This document shows positions 43,162 through 52,822 of a stretch of 64,000 bases of DNA, in pieces (positions within the stretch are counted from its first letter, which is position 1; every line of letters begins with the position of its first letter). Below the pieces are notes generated by a model. That model searched no databases. It had not been told where the DNA came from and saw only the letters and a list, made by a program, of their open reading frames with translations. Origin of the DNA: Leguminivora glycinivorella (Eukaryota > Arthropoda > Insecta > Lepidoptera > Tortricidae); NCBI RefSeq assembly GCF_023078275.1, contig NC_062972.1:14463691-14527690 (forward strand). The letters are read 5' to 3'. The position numbers were made by a program, and so were the translations under genes.

Positions 43162-43789
43162 TGTTTCTTAAAGGACTTTAATTGTACTTTCAAATGATAC
43201 CAATATTGATAGGTTACGATTAATCAGATTAGAGGTATATCTGCTTGAAACGAATTTTGCGCGAGGTGTAATTTGGTAGACGCCGAATGTATGGGAACGC
43301 GTGTCAAGCGGTACTCCCCGCCTACAGGTATGTTCTTGTAGTTTGCTTATTTATTATCCGATCGTAGAAATTTTAAAAGCAACATATAGCTTAATAATGT
43401 AGCTAAATGATTTATACAACATATTTTTTAGCTAAGTGGCCGTTTTCATTGCCTTTTTGAGTCACAAAAATCAAAAAAGAGAGTAAAAAAAAAGTATTTT
43501 TTTCATTATTGTTAATTAAAAAATAACTAACAAAACTATACATTTCAGATATAAGAAATCTTAATCAGCATGTTATACGCTTTCAATCGACACCTCACTT
43601 TTCAAATTTGGATAAAGGGTTCTAGACAAATTGGCAAAAAATTGAAACCCGGGACCGCGATCTTTGTGACGTCATAGTTAACCCCCCCACAGTCTGAGAA
43701 TGCGACAAGTCATTATTTCGTACTCAGTAAAGTCTACCGCTCACAACGATACCACTTGTCAGCAGTATACTCTCCAGTCACATCAACTT

Positions 43790-44000
43790 CAAAACTAGAC
43801 GACTTTTTTCAATTCCGCCGCCTTACTAGTTGGGGGATTATCAATTTCTTACTTGATTGGGCCGTATGATGGCGCTCGGTGGGACAAAGGACGATCGGAA
43901 TGAGAAAACGAAACAATGTCGATGCTGGCAAGTAATAGCCTATCACTATTTAAAGGTGCATAACGGGGCAAACTATGTTTACCTGCATATACCTACTAGA
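43790..44000. other. Palindrome flank
   Basis: Unassigned. Includes TGGCGCTCGGTGGGACAAAG. Confidence 0.3.
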
Positions 44001-44004
44001 CTAG

Positions 44005-44124
44005 CCAGGCAAGCATGGTCGCGCGATAAATGATAAAACATCAGGCGGTCCCTACCGCACTATTTGTGAGTGCAATAGGGACGGCCTTAGGTTTTATAAT
44101 TTATCGCGCGACCATGCTTGCTGG
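44005..44124. mobile_element. 120-bp hairpin MITE flanked by CTAG
   Basis: CCAGGCAAGCATGGTCGCGC and GCGCGACCATGCTTGCTGG are inverted ends. The inner GATAAATGATAAAAC, GGCGGTCCCTACCGCACT and AGTGCAATAGGGACGGCC also pair, leaving a tiny loop. CTAG lies on both sides (44001-44004, 44125-44128), consistent with a 4-bp or TA-centred target duplication. Confidence 0.75.
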
Positions 44125-44129
44125 CTAGG

Positions 44130-44165
44130 TCATTATCAGCCAGTTGCAGTCCACTGCTGGACATT
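44130..44165 (-). repeat. RTE-type LINE tail fragment
   Basis: CATTATCAGCCAGTTGCAGTCCACTGCTGGACAT (34 bp) is, on the minus strand, the end I know from lepidopteran RTE-type LINEs (GTCCAGCAGTGGAC...GGCTGATGATG). Confidence 0.55.
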
Positions 44166-44169
44166 ATTG

Positions 44170-45660
44170 TAGCGGCCCTTTAAAGTACATTACTAATTCA
44201 ACAATCAAGCGAATGCCGTAGAATAATAATAGGGGCCCTAATTTAAGGCCCAACCGACATAGTATACCGTAGGTATAAGAGGTACGTGTACTTATACACA
44301 GTTATAAACAATTCATATTGCTACGTGTAAATCCAATCTATAAGTACACGGATCTCAAGCACGAAACAAGTTATACTAGTTTATCCTGAATTTCGATTTG
44401 CGTCCATTCGAATTTCATTCACGTAGTATTTGTTCCTGGCGGAACAATGAATTTTAGTTTCAGACAGCGCAATATATTTATGTAACAATATTATAGCACT
44501 CCTCTCTGATTGCTTCGAAGCAATGATCCTTTCTTCTACTACTCACAATGTTACAAACTGGTAAATAATGAAAATAATAGACAGTCAAAGCGTCGTCGTG
44601 CATTGTGTCGTTTTTAAGAGGAAGTATTGCTCTCTCGCTTGTCAGAAACGTTTCGACAGATTATTCATGTAAAGATGCAAAGCAATCTCATTCTATGGGT
44701 CAGCGACAAAGTGAGACCTTTGACTATACTTTTGACACATTTTAATTACCTACCTATCTATTTCACATCTACATAATCTTGCATATGATCATGAAAAAAG
44801 GGATATAGAGTAACGGGTGTCTCGATTTAGGTAGTTTTACTGTAACATATTTATTGCTAGATATAGATACCATTATAAAAGTACCATAGTAGTTATATGT
44901 ACCATAAACAGCTTTACCTATACATCAATTGTATATATTATTTTTGAGGCTACATTATTGTGTATACAATTGTTTTGATTTTTCACCATAATTTGCTTTT
45001 TAAAAGGTAATAAGCACTATTTAAGATGATGAAGATAAAAACAAACATTATTTGTGAACTCATAAATTAAGATACGATAACAGAGATTTCAGCAAGCGTA
45101 TCATCTGCCGAAAACAACGCAAATAACGCCAACAGTTTGATACACGTAAGTGGACTAGACAAAGCCATTGTTGTGGTTTAACGTTAAAACTCGTGGAAAT
45201 CTATGCTACCCGCAGCCAAAAAACAAAGAAGCATTTTTAACTCATAAAAGTACCTAGTTGCATCCGGGTAGCTTGAAACAGAGATAAAATAAAAAGTTCC
45301 CCGTGAATCTGAATCACGTGTTATATTTTAGTGCTGGCAACTTTGTTTTCATTTTCACGTGGCCAAGCAAGGTCGCATGATGAAGCCTACCACGTCGGCA
45401 CCCTGCCAGGTAGTACCTGAAAGAAATATCCAAATATCAAAATTATTTATCCATCTTTGTAGGTTTTTATTTTATGGTGGTTCCAAAGACTAGCATCAAT
45501 CCCATAATTATATCTAAAATCATTACTATTCACAATAAACAGCCTATTTCATTAAAAACGGGTACCTACAAATATATTAATAATAAATATAGAAGGTTTA
45601 CATAATAAATAGAGCAAATAGGTACATAATATAGTTATTTAAATACTGTATAAAACAGTA
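44170..45660. other. Unassigned sequence
   Basis: No genes or paired repeats that I can support. Confidence 0.3.
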
Positions 45661-45666
45661 GTCAAC

Positions 45667-46432
45667 AGTTTTTAACCGCCTTCCAAATCTCAAAGGAAGG
45701 GGTTCTCAATTCGTCTGTTTTTTTTTTTTTATGTTTGTTCGTCGATATCTCCGTCGTTACTGGACCGATTTTGAAAATTTTTTTTTGATTGAATGTATAT
45801 GCAAACAGATTGGTCCCATTTTTCTCAGAACCCAGTTCTGGTGGTGGGATCCTGGAGAAATCGAGGGAACTCCTCAAATCTGAAAGGCATACATATGGTG
45901 ATTTTTGTGTGTTTAAAGGAACAGCATGCATTTATGTACGGAACAGTGACATTTGGTGCAGTGGAACTCCTGATGATGGTCAGAATGGAACTCCTCAAAT
46001 CTGAACGGCACACTTAAAGTGACTTTGGTATTTTTATAAGAACAGCATGCACTTACGTCCAGAACAGTGACATTTGGTGCAGTGGAACTGCTAATGATGG
46101 TCAGAACGGAACTCCTCAAATCTGAACGGCACACTTATAGTGACTTTGGTATTTTTATAAGAACAGCAATAACAGCATGCACTTACGTCCAGAACAGTGA
46201 CATTTGGTGCAGTGGAACTGCTGATGAAGAGTGAGCCGCCCCTGGTAAGAGTTCCGTTCTGATAATCATTCTCATCTGTAAGTAGGTACTTCAGAATCAT
46301 CCAAATTTCAAAATTGGTTCAGAAATAACGGAGATATCGAATAACAAACATTAAAAAATATACAGACGAATTGATAACATAATCCAACATTTGAAAGTAT
46401 TTATCACCAGAACTCCAAAGGCGGTTTTTTTT
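45667..46432. mobile_element. Element with inverted ends and a 121-bp minisatellite core
   Basis: TTTTTAACCGCCTTCCAAAT at the left and, inverted, AAAAAAACCGCCTTTGGAGT at the right bound the element. CAATTCGTCTGT / ACAGACGAATTG pair further in. The centre carries three 121-bp tandem units (45866, 45987, 46108). Known by sight as a common lepidopteran repeat; the class is uncertain. Confidence 0.65.
45866..46232 (+). repeat. 121-bp minisatellite, three units
   Basis: Each unit opens GGAACTCCTCAAATCTGAA and contains AACAGCATGCA, GAACAGTGACATTTGGTGCA and GTGGAACT. Unit 3 has a ~9-base insertion (AATAACAGC). Unit 1 is the most diverged. Short open frames through it are by-products of the periodicity. 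Confidence 0.85.
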
Positions 46433-46539
46433 TCTTAAAAATTATTTCGTTTAGTTTCAAGTTGAATGATAGCCAAACGGAGCTTATGTTTGTTTTCCCA
46501 AAAAATGTTATAGTTATTTGTTTTACAAGGGGGCAAAGT

Positions 46540-46680
46540 TTTTGTTGAACGGCACGTGACAATATTGAACCGCGAGCGTAGCGAGTGGTTCAAAAAGTGG
46601 CATCTTGAGCGTTGCGAGGGTTTCAAGGCACGCAGGTTAAACAAACTTTGCCACCGAGTGAAACACAAAATTTTTCACCA
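46540..46680. repeat. GAGCGTAGCGAGTGGTTC lepidopteran repeat
   Basis: GAACGGCACGTGACAATATTG, ACCGCGAGCGTAGCGAGTGG, TGAGCGTTGCGAGGGTTTC and TTTGCCACCGAGTGAAACAC are a recognisable lepidopteran repeat block. It resembles 4600-4785 in style. Confidence 0.5.
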
Positions 46681-46689
46681 CACTAACAC

Positions 46690-47420
46690 GAACAAAATAC
46701 TGACTATTACTGACTATAAAACATCAAACTAAATCAAATCCATCTATCTATTCAATATTTATGACTCAAAATCATCATTTGTAGGTAAATTCTACCAGCC
46801 AGCTTAAGACAACCAGGTAAAATTTATATGAAATTACTTTGCACTCTTGTGGATAAAATGCAATTTTGCTATCTATAGCAAAGTAAGCTTTACCGGTTGG
46901 TATGGTGAAAAAATATTTTCGTATTCATTTGAAATTTACTAACTCCAGCAGTCCAGTATTACGCTATTAGCTAATGAATCATGGAATATTAAAAGAACAT
47001 AGGTACCTACCTAAAAATTAATGATCAAGTCAGTGTGTCAAAAAAAGTTTTTAAAAACATTTACAAATAACTTTAATAAATGCCGCATCGTATTGGCATC
47101 TCTATTATAGTGAACTAGCCACGCAGACTTACTCAAAGGCCCACACCGTGCCGTGCTCATACGGTAGTATTATGTTGATGCACACATTAAACTAACTTCT
47201 ACCCCATAGTACGGTGGTTTTAAACTAAACTCTAACACTACTTTATACAGTCGAGATTCTCTTTGAGATAATGCAAAATGAAGTGGCCGGGTTGGTGATA
47301 TTAATATCTGTGCGATCTAGATAGGACACAAGTTTGGAGTAATGATGGTTTAGGGTCGTACAGCGGATAGGATCTTTGGATAGCGGACGACCTCTATGTC
47401 GACACCGTATATTTCATTAA
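46690..47420. other. Unassigned sequence
   Basis: No gene recognised. Confidence 0.3.
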
Positions 47421-47424
47421 TCGT

Positions 47425-47600
47425 AAACTAGAACATTACTTTGCTAATCCGCGAATTAATAACGTGCAAGTCAATCAGTGCTAACCCGTTATACCTACTT
47501 ACTTGCGTATTTTTTACATGCAATTAATTTTCCCACCCCCCACCGCAAAAATTAAAATAATACACGTCGCGCAAAATAGTAAGCGAATTCACCAAGAGAT
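47425..47600 (+). repeat. Old dispersed repeat, copy 2 (partner at 10495)
   Basis: ACTAGAACATTACTTTGCTA, ATCCGCGAATTAATAACGTG, CAAGTCAATCA, CCCGTTATACCTACTTACTTG and ACCGCAAAAATT appear in the same order as at 10495-10640. The two copies are ~37 kb apart in direct orientation. Confidence 0.6.
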
Positions 47601-47689
47601 GGCGCTACACAATAATACTCATTAGTACATACTGTATACAGTCTTTAGAGTTATCTAAGAAACTTGAGATTATTTTAACTATTGAAAGT

Positions 47690-47745
47690 TTGTACGGAAA
47701 CCTCGGTGAGCGAGTCCGACTCGCACTTGGCCGGGTTTTTTTATT
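47690..47745 (-). repeat. GGCCAAG-type repeat fragment
   Basis: On the minus strand it reads AAAAACCCGGCCAAGTGCGA then GTCGGACTCGCTCACCGAGG and TTTCCGTAC. This is the head of the same broad family as 5305-5842. Confidence 0.65.
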
Positions 47746-47749
47746 CCAC

Positions 47750-48460
47750 ATTTTAGATTGCTCTTTATTTATTATTTAGACGCTTACGATATCTTAGTTG
47801 GACTTCCTAATCGAGCGTCGACCCTATTACGAATTAATTACCGTGAAAGCTTTATTAAGAGTAAACATTTAACAATGAGGACATTTTGATCCTAGGTTTA
47901 TCGAATAACTCGTATTTAATAAAGCGTACATAAATACGAAGAGACTCAAACAAATACTTGCCTTATTTCCTACTTAGTGGTTCTGCAATAACTGGCTGAT
48001 CCCCATTATTACGGCTTAGCTTTGTCGAAATATAGTACTTTCTTGCGTGTTATTGCGTCGAACGGCCTTATGAAAAATAAAACAAAAGCATATCGTAGCG
48101 GAAAGTTATTCAGTGAAAGGAAGATTATACGGAGATATATTTATATTGTGTATTATCCGTAATACTACTCGGATAATATCGATGTAACACAACATTCGTA
48201 ATCTCTAGTAAACATAATTATGGATATGTATAGAATAGAATATTTTTTAAGCAATGAAAAATAGAAATCGGTACCATGAGCCACATTTTTGACATACGCT
48301 ATCGAGCAATACGTTATCGACTGTAGTAATCTATTTCACTGGCATTTTGGAGCGTGAAATCTTATTAGAACTCGCGATAAAGTATATTTCCTTATCATTA
48401 TTTATGGAAATAATGTCAGAAAGGCATTATTTGGGATATGCTAGCGAAGGCTGCCTAGGT
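47750..48460. other. Unassigned sequence
   Basis: No gene recognised. Confidence 0.3.
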
Positions 48461-48462
48461 CT

Positions 48463-48520
48463 AGGTACCTGTGTATATTTGTCAGGGTACTTATTCCCTG
48501 ACAAATATACACAGGTACCT
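48463..48520. repeat. Perfect 25-bp hairpin with 8-nt loop
   Basis: 48463-48487 (AGGTACCTGTGTATATTTGT plus CAGGG) is exactly complementary to 48496-48520, with loop TACTTATT. I saw no other copy in this window. Confidence 0.9.
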
Positions 48521-48524
48521 ATCA

Positions 48525-49750
48525 TTATATGGCGAGAATGTCTGTGCAAATTGCTAATAGTCTATGGTAAATAGGCCATACTTTCCTCAGCTTTCTTGCG
48601 TTAAATGGTGGTAATGGCCTTTTAAAAATTTTCCAAACGGTTTTTTATTTCTTTTCTTTGTCTTAGATGCCCCTTAAACAGGCGACCGACACCGTCTGTT
48701 AAATAAAACATCTGACCCGTAAAATAATTGCTTCAGTAATTTTTGGCCCTTATTTAAAAGTGTTTCTTTTCTTTTCGAGAGTCGTGGAAAGGGCCACCTT
48801 TTATACTTTATTTTAATAACATTGGAGACTTGAAATTTTGTGAGATTTTTTCCCTATGATTGTAACCTTGAAACATAAAGGTAAATAAATAAAATACATT
48901 GATAAGAGGGCTAAGGATGAACATGAACCATTGAAATTTGTTATATCAATCACTATAAGACACCTCAACAACACCAATTTGAACTTACATTTCGCTGGGT
49001 ATCAAAATTATGTAATTTTGTCGTATTCACGCATGCATAAATCATAATAGACAGGTATAATAATTAACTAGATACGCGTTAATGGAAATAATTTGCAAAA
49101 TATAACATCATTTTGACATCAAAATGTAAGATCGAATTAGCGTCCTTCCACTGAGTTACCGACATCTAGAATATTCTTGAAACAACGCGTACCTTACAAA
49201 ATTCACAAACAACCTTCTTTGCAGAGCTTTGAAACTGGGCGAGATTCAACTTCAGTCCGCGAGATGGGGCTACAATACAAAGGTTGGACATCAACAGCAC
49301 TTTACTTTATAGTAGCATCCTAGGAAGCTACTAGGTGGCGCTAGTGATACAAAAGGAGAAATAAATTTTTAGCAATTTCTTATAATTAATACCTTTGTTA
49401 ATACCAATTGTCATGTTAGGTATCTAATTTCTAATTAATTCACCAATACCTATACTTATTAAAAACTATTTATGACAGTAAATTGTTTTCAAATTCAGTT
49501 CTTCGTACAACTCTCATCTCTTCACTTACCTAGATCTGAATAATAATATGATCAATTATTATGTAAGGTGCATTAGGGTAATTCCGAATGACAAAAATGC
49601 TCTAGTAATTCCAAAATGGGAATCTTGATACGATGGAAATAATGGTGATTTTTGTGCGACTTTCGAAATTAGACGACTTTCAAGATTGCCACGAGTATCA
49701 CGATCCTATATATTTTTACAAAAAAGTGTTTGAATTGGGATGGCATTTCC
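48525..49750. other. Unassigned sequence
   Basis: No gene or array recognised. Phrases such as CGCGAGATGGGGCTACAATAC and TACTAGGTGGCGCTAGTG are unassigned. Confidence 0.3.
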
Positions 49751-49753
49751 GGG

Positions 49754-50201
49754 CCATTTTTTTCAAAGTTGTCCACCCCACTTTATTTGGATTTGGAAAT
49801 GTTTATGGGGTTTCCATTTCCACTCAGAATCGCGAGCTCTTTCAATTTTTTTTTTTTTTTTATACTACGTCGGTGGCAAACAAGCATACGGCCCGCCTGA
49901 TGTAAAGCGGTCACCGTAACCTATGGACGCCTGCAACTCAAACAGTGTCACAAGCGCGTTGCCACCCTAGAAACTCCAATCCTAATAGGAGAAAAAAGTG
50001 TCCCAAGGATTTTTCCCCATTCCGTTACCATTTCTTTGGTAATGGTTTTTGTTGGCCAAGGTTTGAAAAAGGTATGGAAATCTTACTTAGGACATTTTTA
50101 TTCTCGTATCAGGATCGAAAGGCCTCGCTATTCTGAGTATGAATCGCAGAAAAAAATAATCGCGTACAAAAAAGTGAGGTGGACAACTTTGAAAACAATG
50201 G
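49754..50201. mobile_element. Foldback MITE, copy 2, carrying a nested repeat
   Basis: Ends CCATTTTTTTCAAAGTTGTC and GGACAACTTTGAAAACAATGG match copy 1 (37742-38056). Comparison with copy 1 (GAGCTCTTTCAATCC, uninterrupted) shows that ~130 bp was inserted after TTCAAT at about 49846. Confidence 0.8.
49846..49975 (-). repeat. A-tailed SINE-like repeat, copy 3, nested in the MITE
   Basis: A T-run followed by ACTACGTCGGTGGCAAACAA and CCTATGGACGCCTGCAACTC is the reverse of the repeat at 38085-38212. It is flanked by TTCAAT and TCCAAT, a near-match that may be a short target duplication. Confidence 0.8.
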
Positions 50202-50341
50202 TCCATCCAGCAGTCAGGCACTGGAGGCCTTGGTGACTTTTTCTTTCCTTTGGGTAATTTATTTCAGTTTTAATTTCCACGATAAACCATAACTCAAGAT
50301 CCATAAATTGTAAATGCGGAAATCAATGCAACGATCAACAT

Positions 50342-50400
50342 TGCCCTACATGGGACTCGAACCCACATCCTTGGATTGCCGGTATAATAACGTGAGTACA
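50342..50400 (-). repeat. tRNA-like SINE head fragment
   Basis: CCTACATGGGACTCGAACCCACATCCTTGGATTGCC (50346-50381) has a B-box in minus orientation (GGGTTCGAGTCCCA) but lacks a full cloverleaf on inspection. A degenerate tRNA-derived element is more likely than a tRNA gene. Confidence 0.45.
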
Positions 50401-50404
50401 ACCG

Positions 50405-51350
50405 TGGTTTCATTCAATATTTGAATATGTCTCACGAAAGTTTAACGTCTATAATAGAGATATTAACAAAAAATACTCAATAATAACATGTTATTGATAT
50501 GTTCTCGTAATGCGGCTTAAGGGATTTACAATATGCGCGTTGAAATATACCTTTGTCGGATCAGGATTAACTTGACGTCTTACTATTCCAACTACTGGTG
50601 TCAGTTCCTGCTCCACAGTGCTATATTCCGCAGTGTATTGTGCAGCTAGTTGTGTTAGCGAACTCTAATCGAGTTTGAAGGCATTATGTTTGCATCGGCG
50701 TGCCTCAGGCGTTGCAATCGGATCGCTGATGGGCTGAGATGGGATTACTGGCTCTTTGCTAAATCAATTCCTTTTGTGGTTGGACGTAGACGATATTGTG
50801 CGAAGCTAGGTCAAGATGTGGTATTTGATAAGGTATAATTGAAAGGATTAGATAGATACGTACAAACATTTTGTTAATCGGACGCATTATAAGTTCGACC
50901 TTTATTTAGGACTAAATCACACACTTGCACAAATTAATCAAGGTAGCCATAATTAAGAGTAAAATATGATGATATTTACTGTCATTTATAGACGACAAGC
51001 TAAGCCACTTATTAAACATTCAAATTATACCTAACTACAATCTTTATATTTTTGACATATTTAAATAACTTTCTTGCGCTAAGAACGATTTATTTCTGAT
51101 TACGCCCTTTCAGGCATTCACGTCAGTTTCAAAATAAATTTTCACTTTACTATTTACTTTTGATATGAATTGCCGTACAACTCCAATAAATCATGAATCG
51201 AAGGTTTATTTTAAATATTATGATTTAACGGAATCGGAGTGAATACGGCAGATTTACTATTTATATTTAAAAAAAAGTCGTTAATTCTTGTTTTATTTAA
51301 AATATTATACTTATTGTTAATTGAGACGTTTAATTTTTACTATATTACTA
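50405..51350. other. Unassigned sequence
   Basis: No gene recognised. Confidence 0.3.
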
Positions 51351-51420
51351 ACTAGCTTTTACCCGCGGCTTCGCCCGCGTAATAAAAGTATTCATTAAGA
51401 TTTTCATTTGGATCCTTAGG
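51350..51420 (+). repeat. ACCCGCGGCTTCGCCCGCGT repeat end
   Basis: ACTAGCTTTTACCCGCGGCT then TCGCCCGCGTAATAAAAG is a signature end of a common insect repeat. Only the start is clear. Confidence 0.55.
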
Positions 51421-51694
51421 TTTCTCTGGTATATTTATCTGTGATTACTTCGATTGCACATAATACTTTTGCTTGCAATGATTGTAGAAATATTACACAT
51501 CGACCACAGCGTAGTAATTCTATATACGCTGGGGAAACCTTTATAAACATCCCACATAGCCCGTATTTCGACACTATATGATCGGTGGGTAAAAAGTACT
51601 TTTTTCTATTATCCCTTACAATTTTTTACATTTTGCTTATACTTATTCAAGCAAGCAAACACCGATCGTCTTAGAGCACTTTGATTGTAAGAGA

Positions 51695-51952
51695 CCGCCG
51701 ACCGATTATCCGTATCCCTCTAACGATACCCATATTATCCGTATCCTTATCCGAATCCGTTTCCGTATCCGTATCCGTATCCGTATCCGTATCCGTATCC
51801 GTATCCGTATCCGTATCCGTATCCCTATCTCTATCCCTATCGCTATCGCTATCGCTAACGCTATGGCTATCGCTATCCCTATCGCTATCGCTATCCCTAT
51901 CGCTATCGCTATCCCTATCGCTATCCCTATCGCTATCCATATCCCTTAGGGA
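51695..51952 (+). repeat. (TATCCG)n / (TATCGC)n hexamer array
   Basis: A block of TATCCG repeats passes into TATCCC / TATCGC mixtures. It is the C-rich strand counterpart of the GGGATA-type arrays at 23.7-28.8 kb. It ends just upstream of a LINE remnant. Open frames in it give only dipeptide repeats. Confidence 0.9.
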
Positions 51953-51984
51953 TCATTCATTTACGCATTAAGTATCTTAAAGAT

Positions 51985-52720
51985 CAATACAAACATTGAA
52001 ACCGCTAAATCTGCATATTTCGCGTATGCCTACGCATGGTTACGCTATGGTGTCATCCTGTGGGGAGAGAGCACCAATGTGCACCAACTGTTCGTCATGC
52101 AAAAAAAATGCATTCGCATCCTGACCAATACTCGCGTACCAGACAGCTGCCGCTCACATTTCAAACAACTGAGAATATTAACACTACCCTCCATTTATAT
52201 AATGGAGGCGGCATTATTTGTAAAAAGCAACCTTCAGTTGTTTGAGATTAAAAAAGTATCACGACCAAATCGAAAACCTGTCTGTACCCAACTAGTATTA
52301 CCACCGTCGAAACTAGCAATGGTAAGAAACGGCCCTTACTGTTGATGCGTGCAAGTCATGAATAAAGTCTAGAAACTAATAACAAAATATTTAAAAATAG
52401 ACTAAAAGACATTTTAATAGATAAATCGTACTATACAATGAACGAATTTTTTAATGATGAAAGTTGGATTATATAATACAAATTAATTTAGTTATGATTA
52501 GTAGGATTATTATTGGTATTTTTAGTGTAAAATTTAGTGCGGTATGATTGACATTATTATTATTTTTTTAGATGTAAATATTTTATGCATGAATTGTCGT
52601 TTATTAATGTGAAGTAGGCTAATATTATTTTAAAATCCGATATTGTACACCCTAGCAGGGTAATCATGTACCTACCTGACCAAATGTAATACCAAACTGT
52701 ACAAATGAACATTTATTTAT
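51985..52720 (+). pseudogene. LINE reverse transcriptase C-terminal remnant and 3' UTR
   Basis: Translation from about 51992 reads NIETAKSAYFAYAYAWLRYG, VILWGESTNVHQLFVMQKKC, IRILTNTRVP and FKQLRILTLPSIYIMEAALF. This is the C-terminal part of a jockey/CR1-type RT protein, comparable to NVETARLVYFSYFHSVMSYG in the intact LINE at 25045-27909 but from a different family. Stops and shifts follow. The 3' UTR contains CCTAGCAGGGTAATCATGTA and CTGACCAAATGTAATACC and ends at TTTATTTAT. The catalytic part is missing (5' truncation). Confidence 0.75.
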
Positions 52721-52822
52721 TAGTAAAAACATGTTTACATGACCTTACAGTAAAACCAATGCGTCACGAAACTTAGATAACAAAAAACACAGAAAATAAA
52801 GAAAACAAAATTAAAAATAAAA

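Larger units (their letters stand above)
41468..43789. mobile_element. 2.3 kb long-arm palindrome with captured retrotransposon fragment
   Basis: The left arm 41468-42514 and right arm 42748-43789 are inverted copies at roughly 95% identity by eye. They run from AAGTTGATGTGACTGGAGAG outward left to CTCTCCAGTCACATCAACTT at the right end. The 233-bp loop (42515-42747) includes ~108 bp related to retrotransposon ORF1 (42636-42743). Each arm holds a matching 62-codon frame. I could not find a flanking target duplication, so this may be a foldback transposon or a palindromic duplication. Confidence 0.85.

Noticed and set aside
41468..43789. Target-site duplication around the large palindrome
   Set aside because: I compared the flanks GGTCTCGGAA and CAAAACTAGA and found no convincing direct repeat, so none is claimed.
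51671..51971. Ser-Asp and Val-Ser repeat frames
   Set aside because: Created by the (TATCCG)n array, and not genes.
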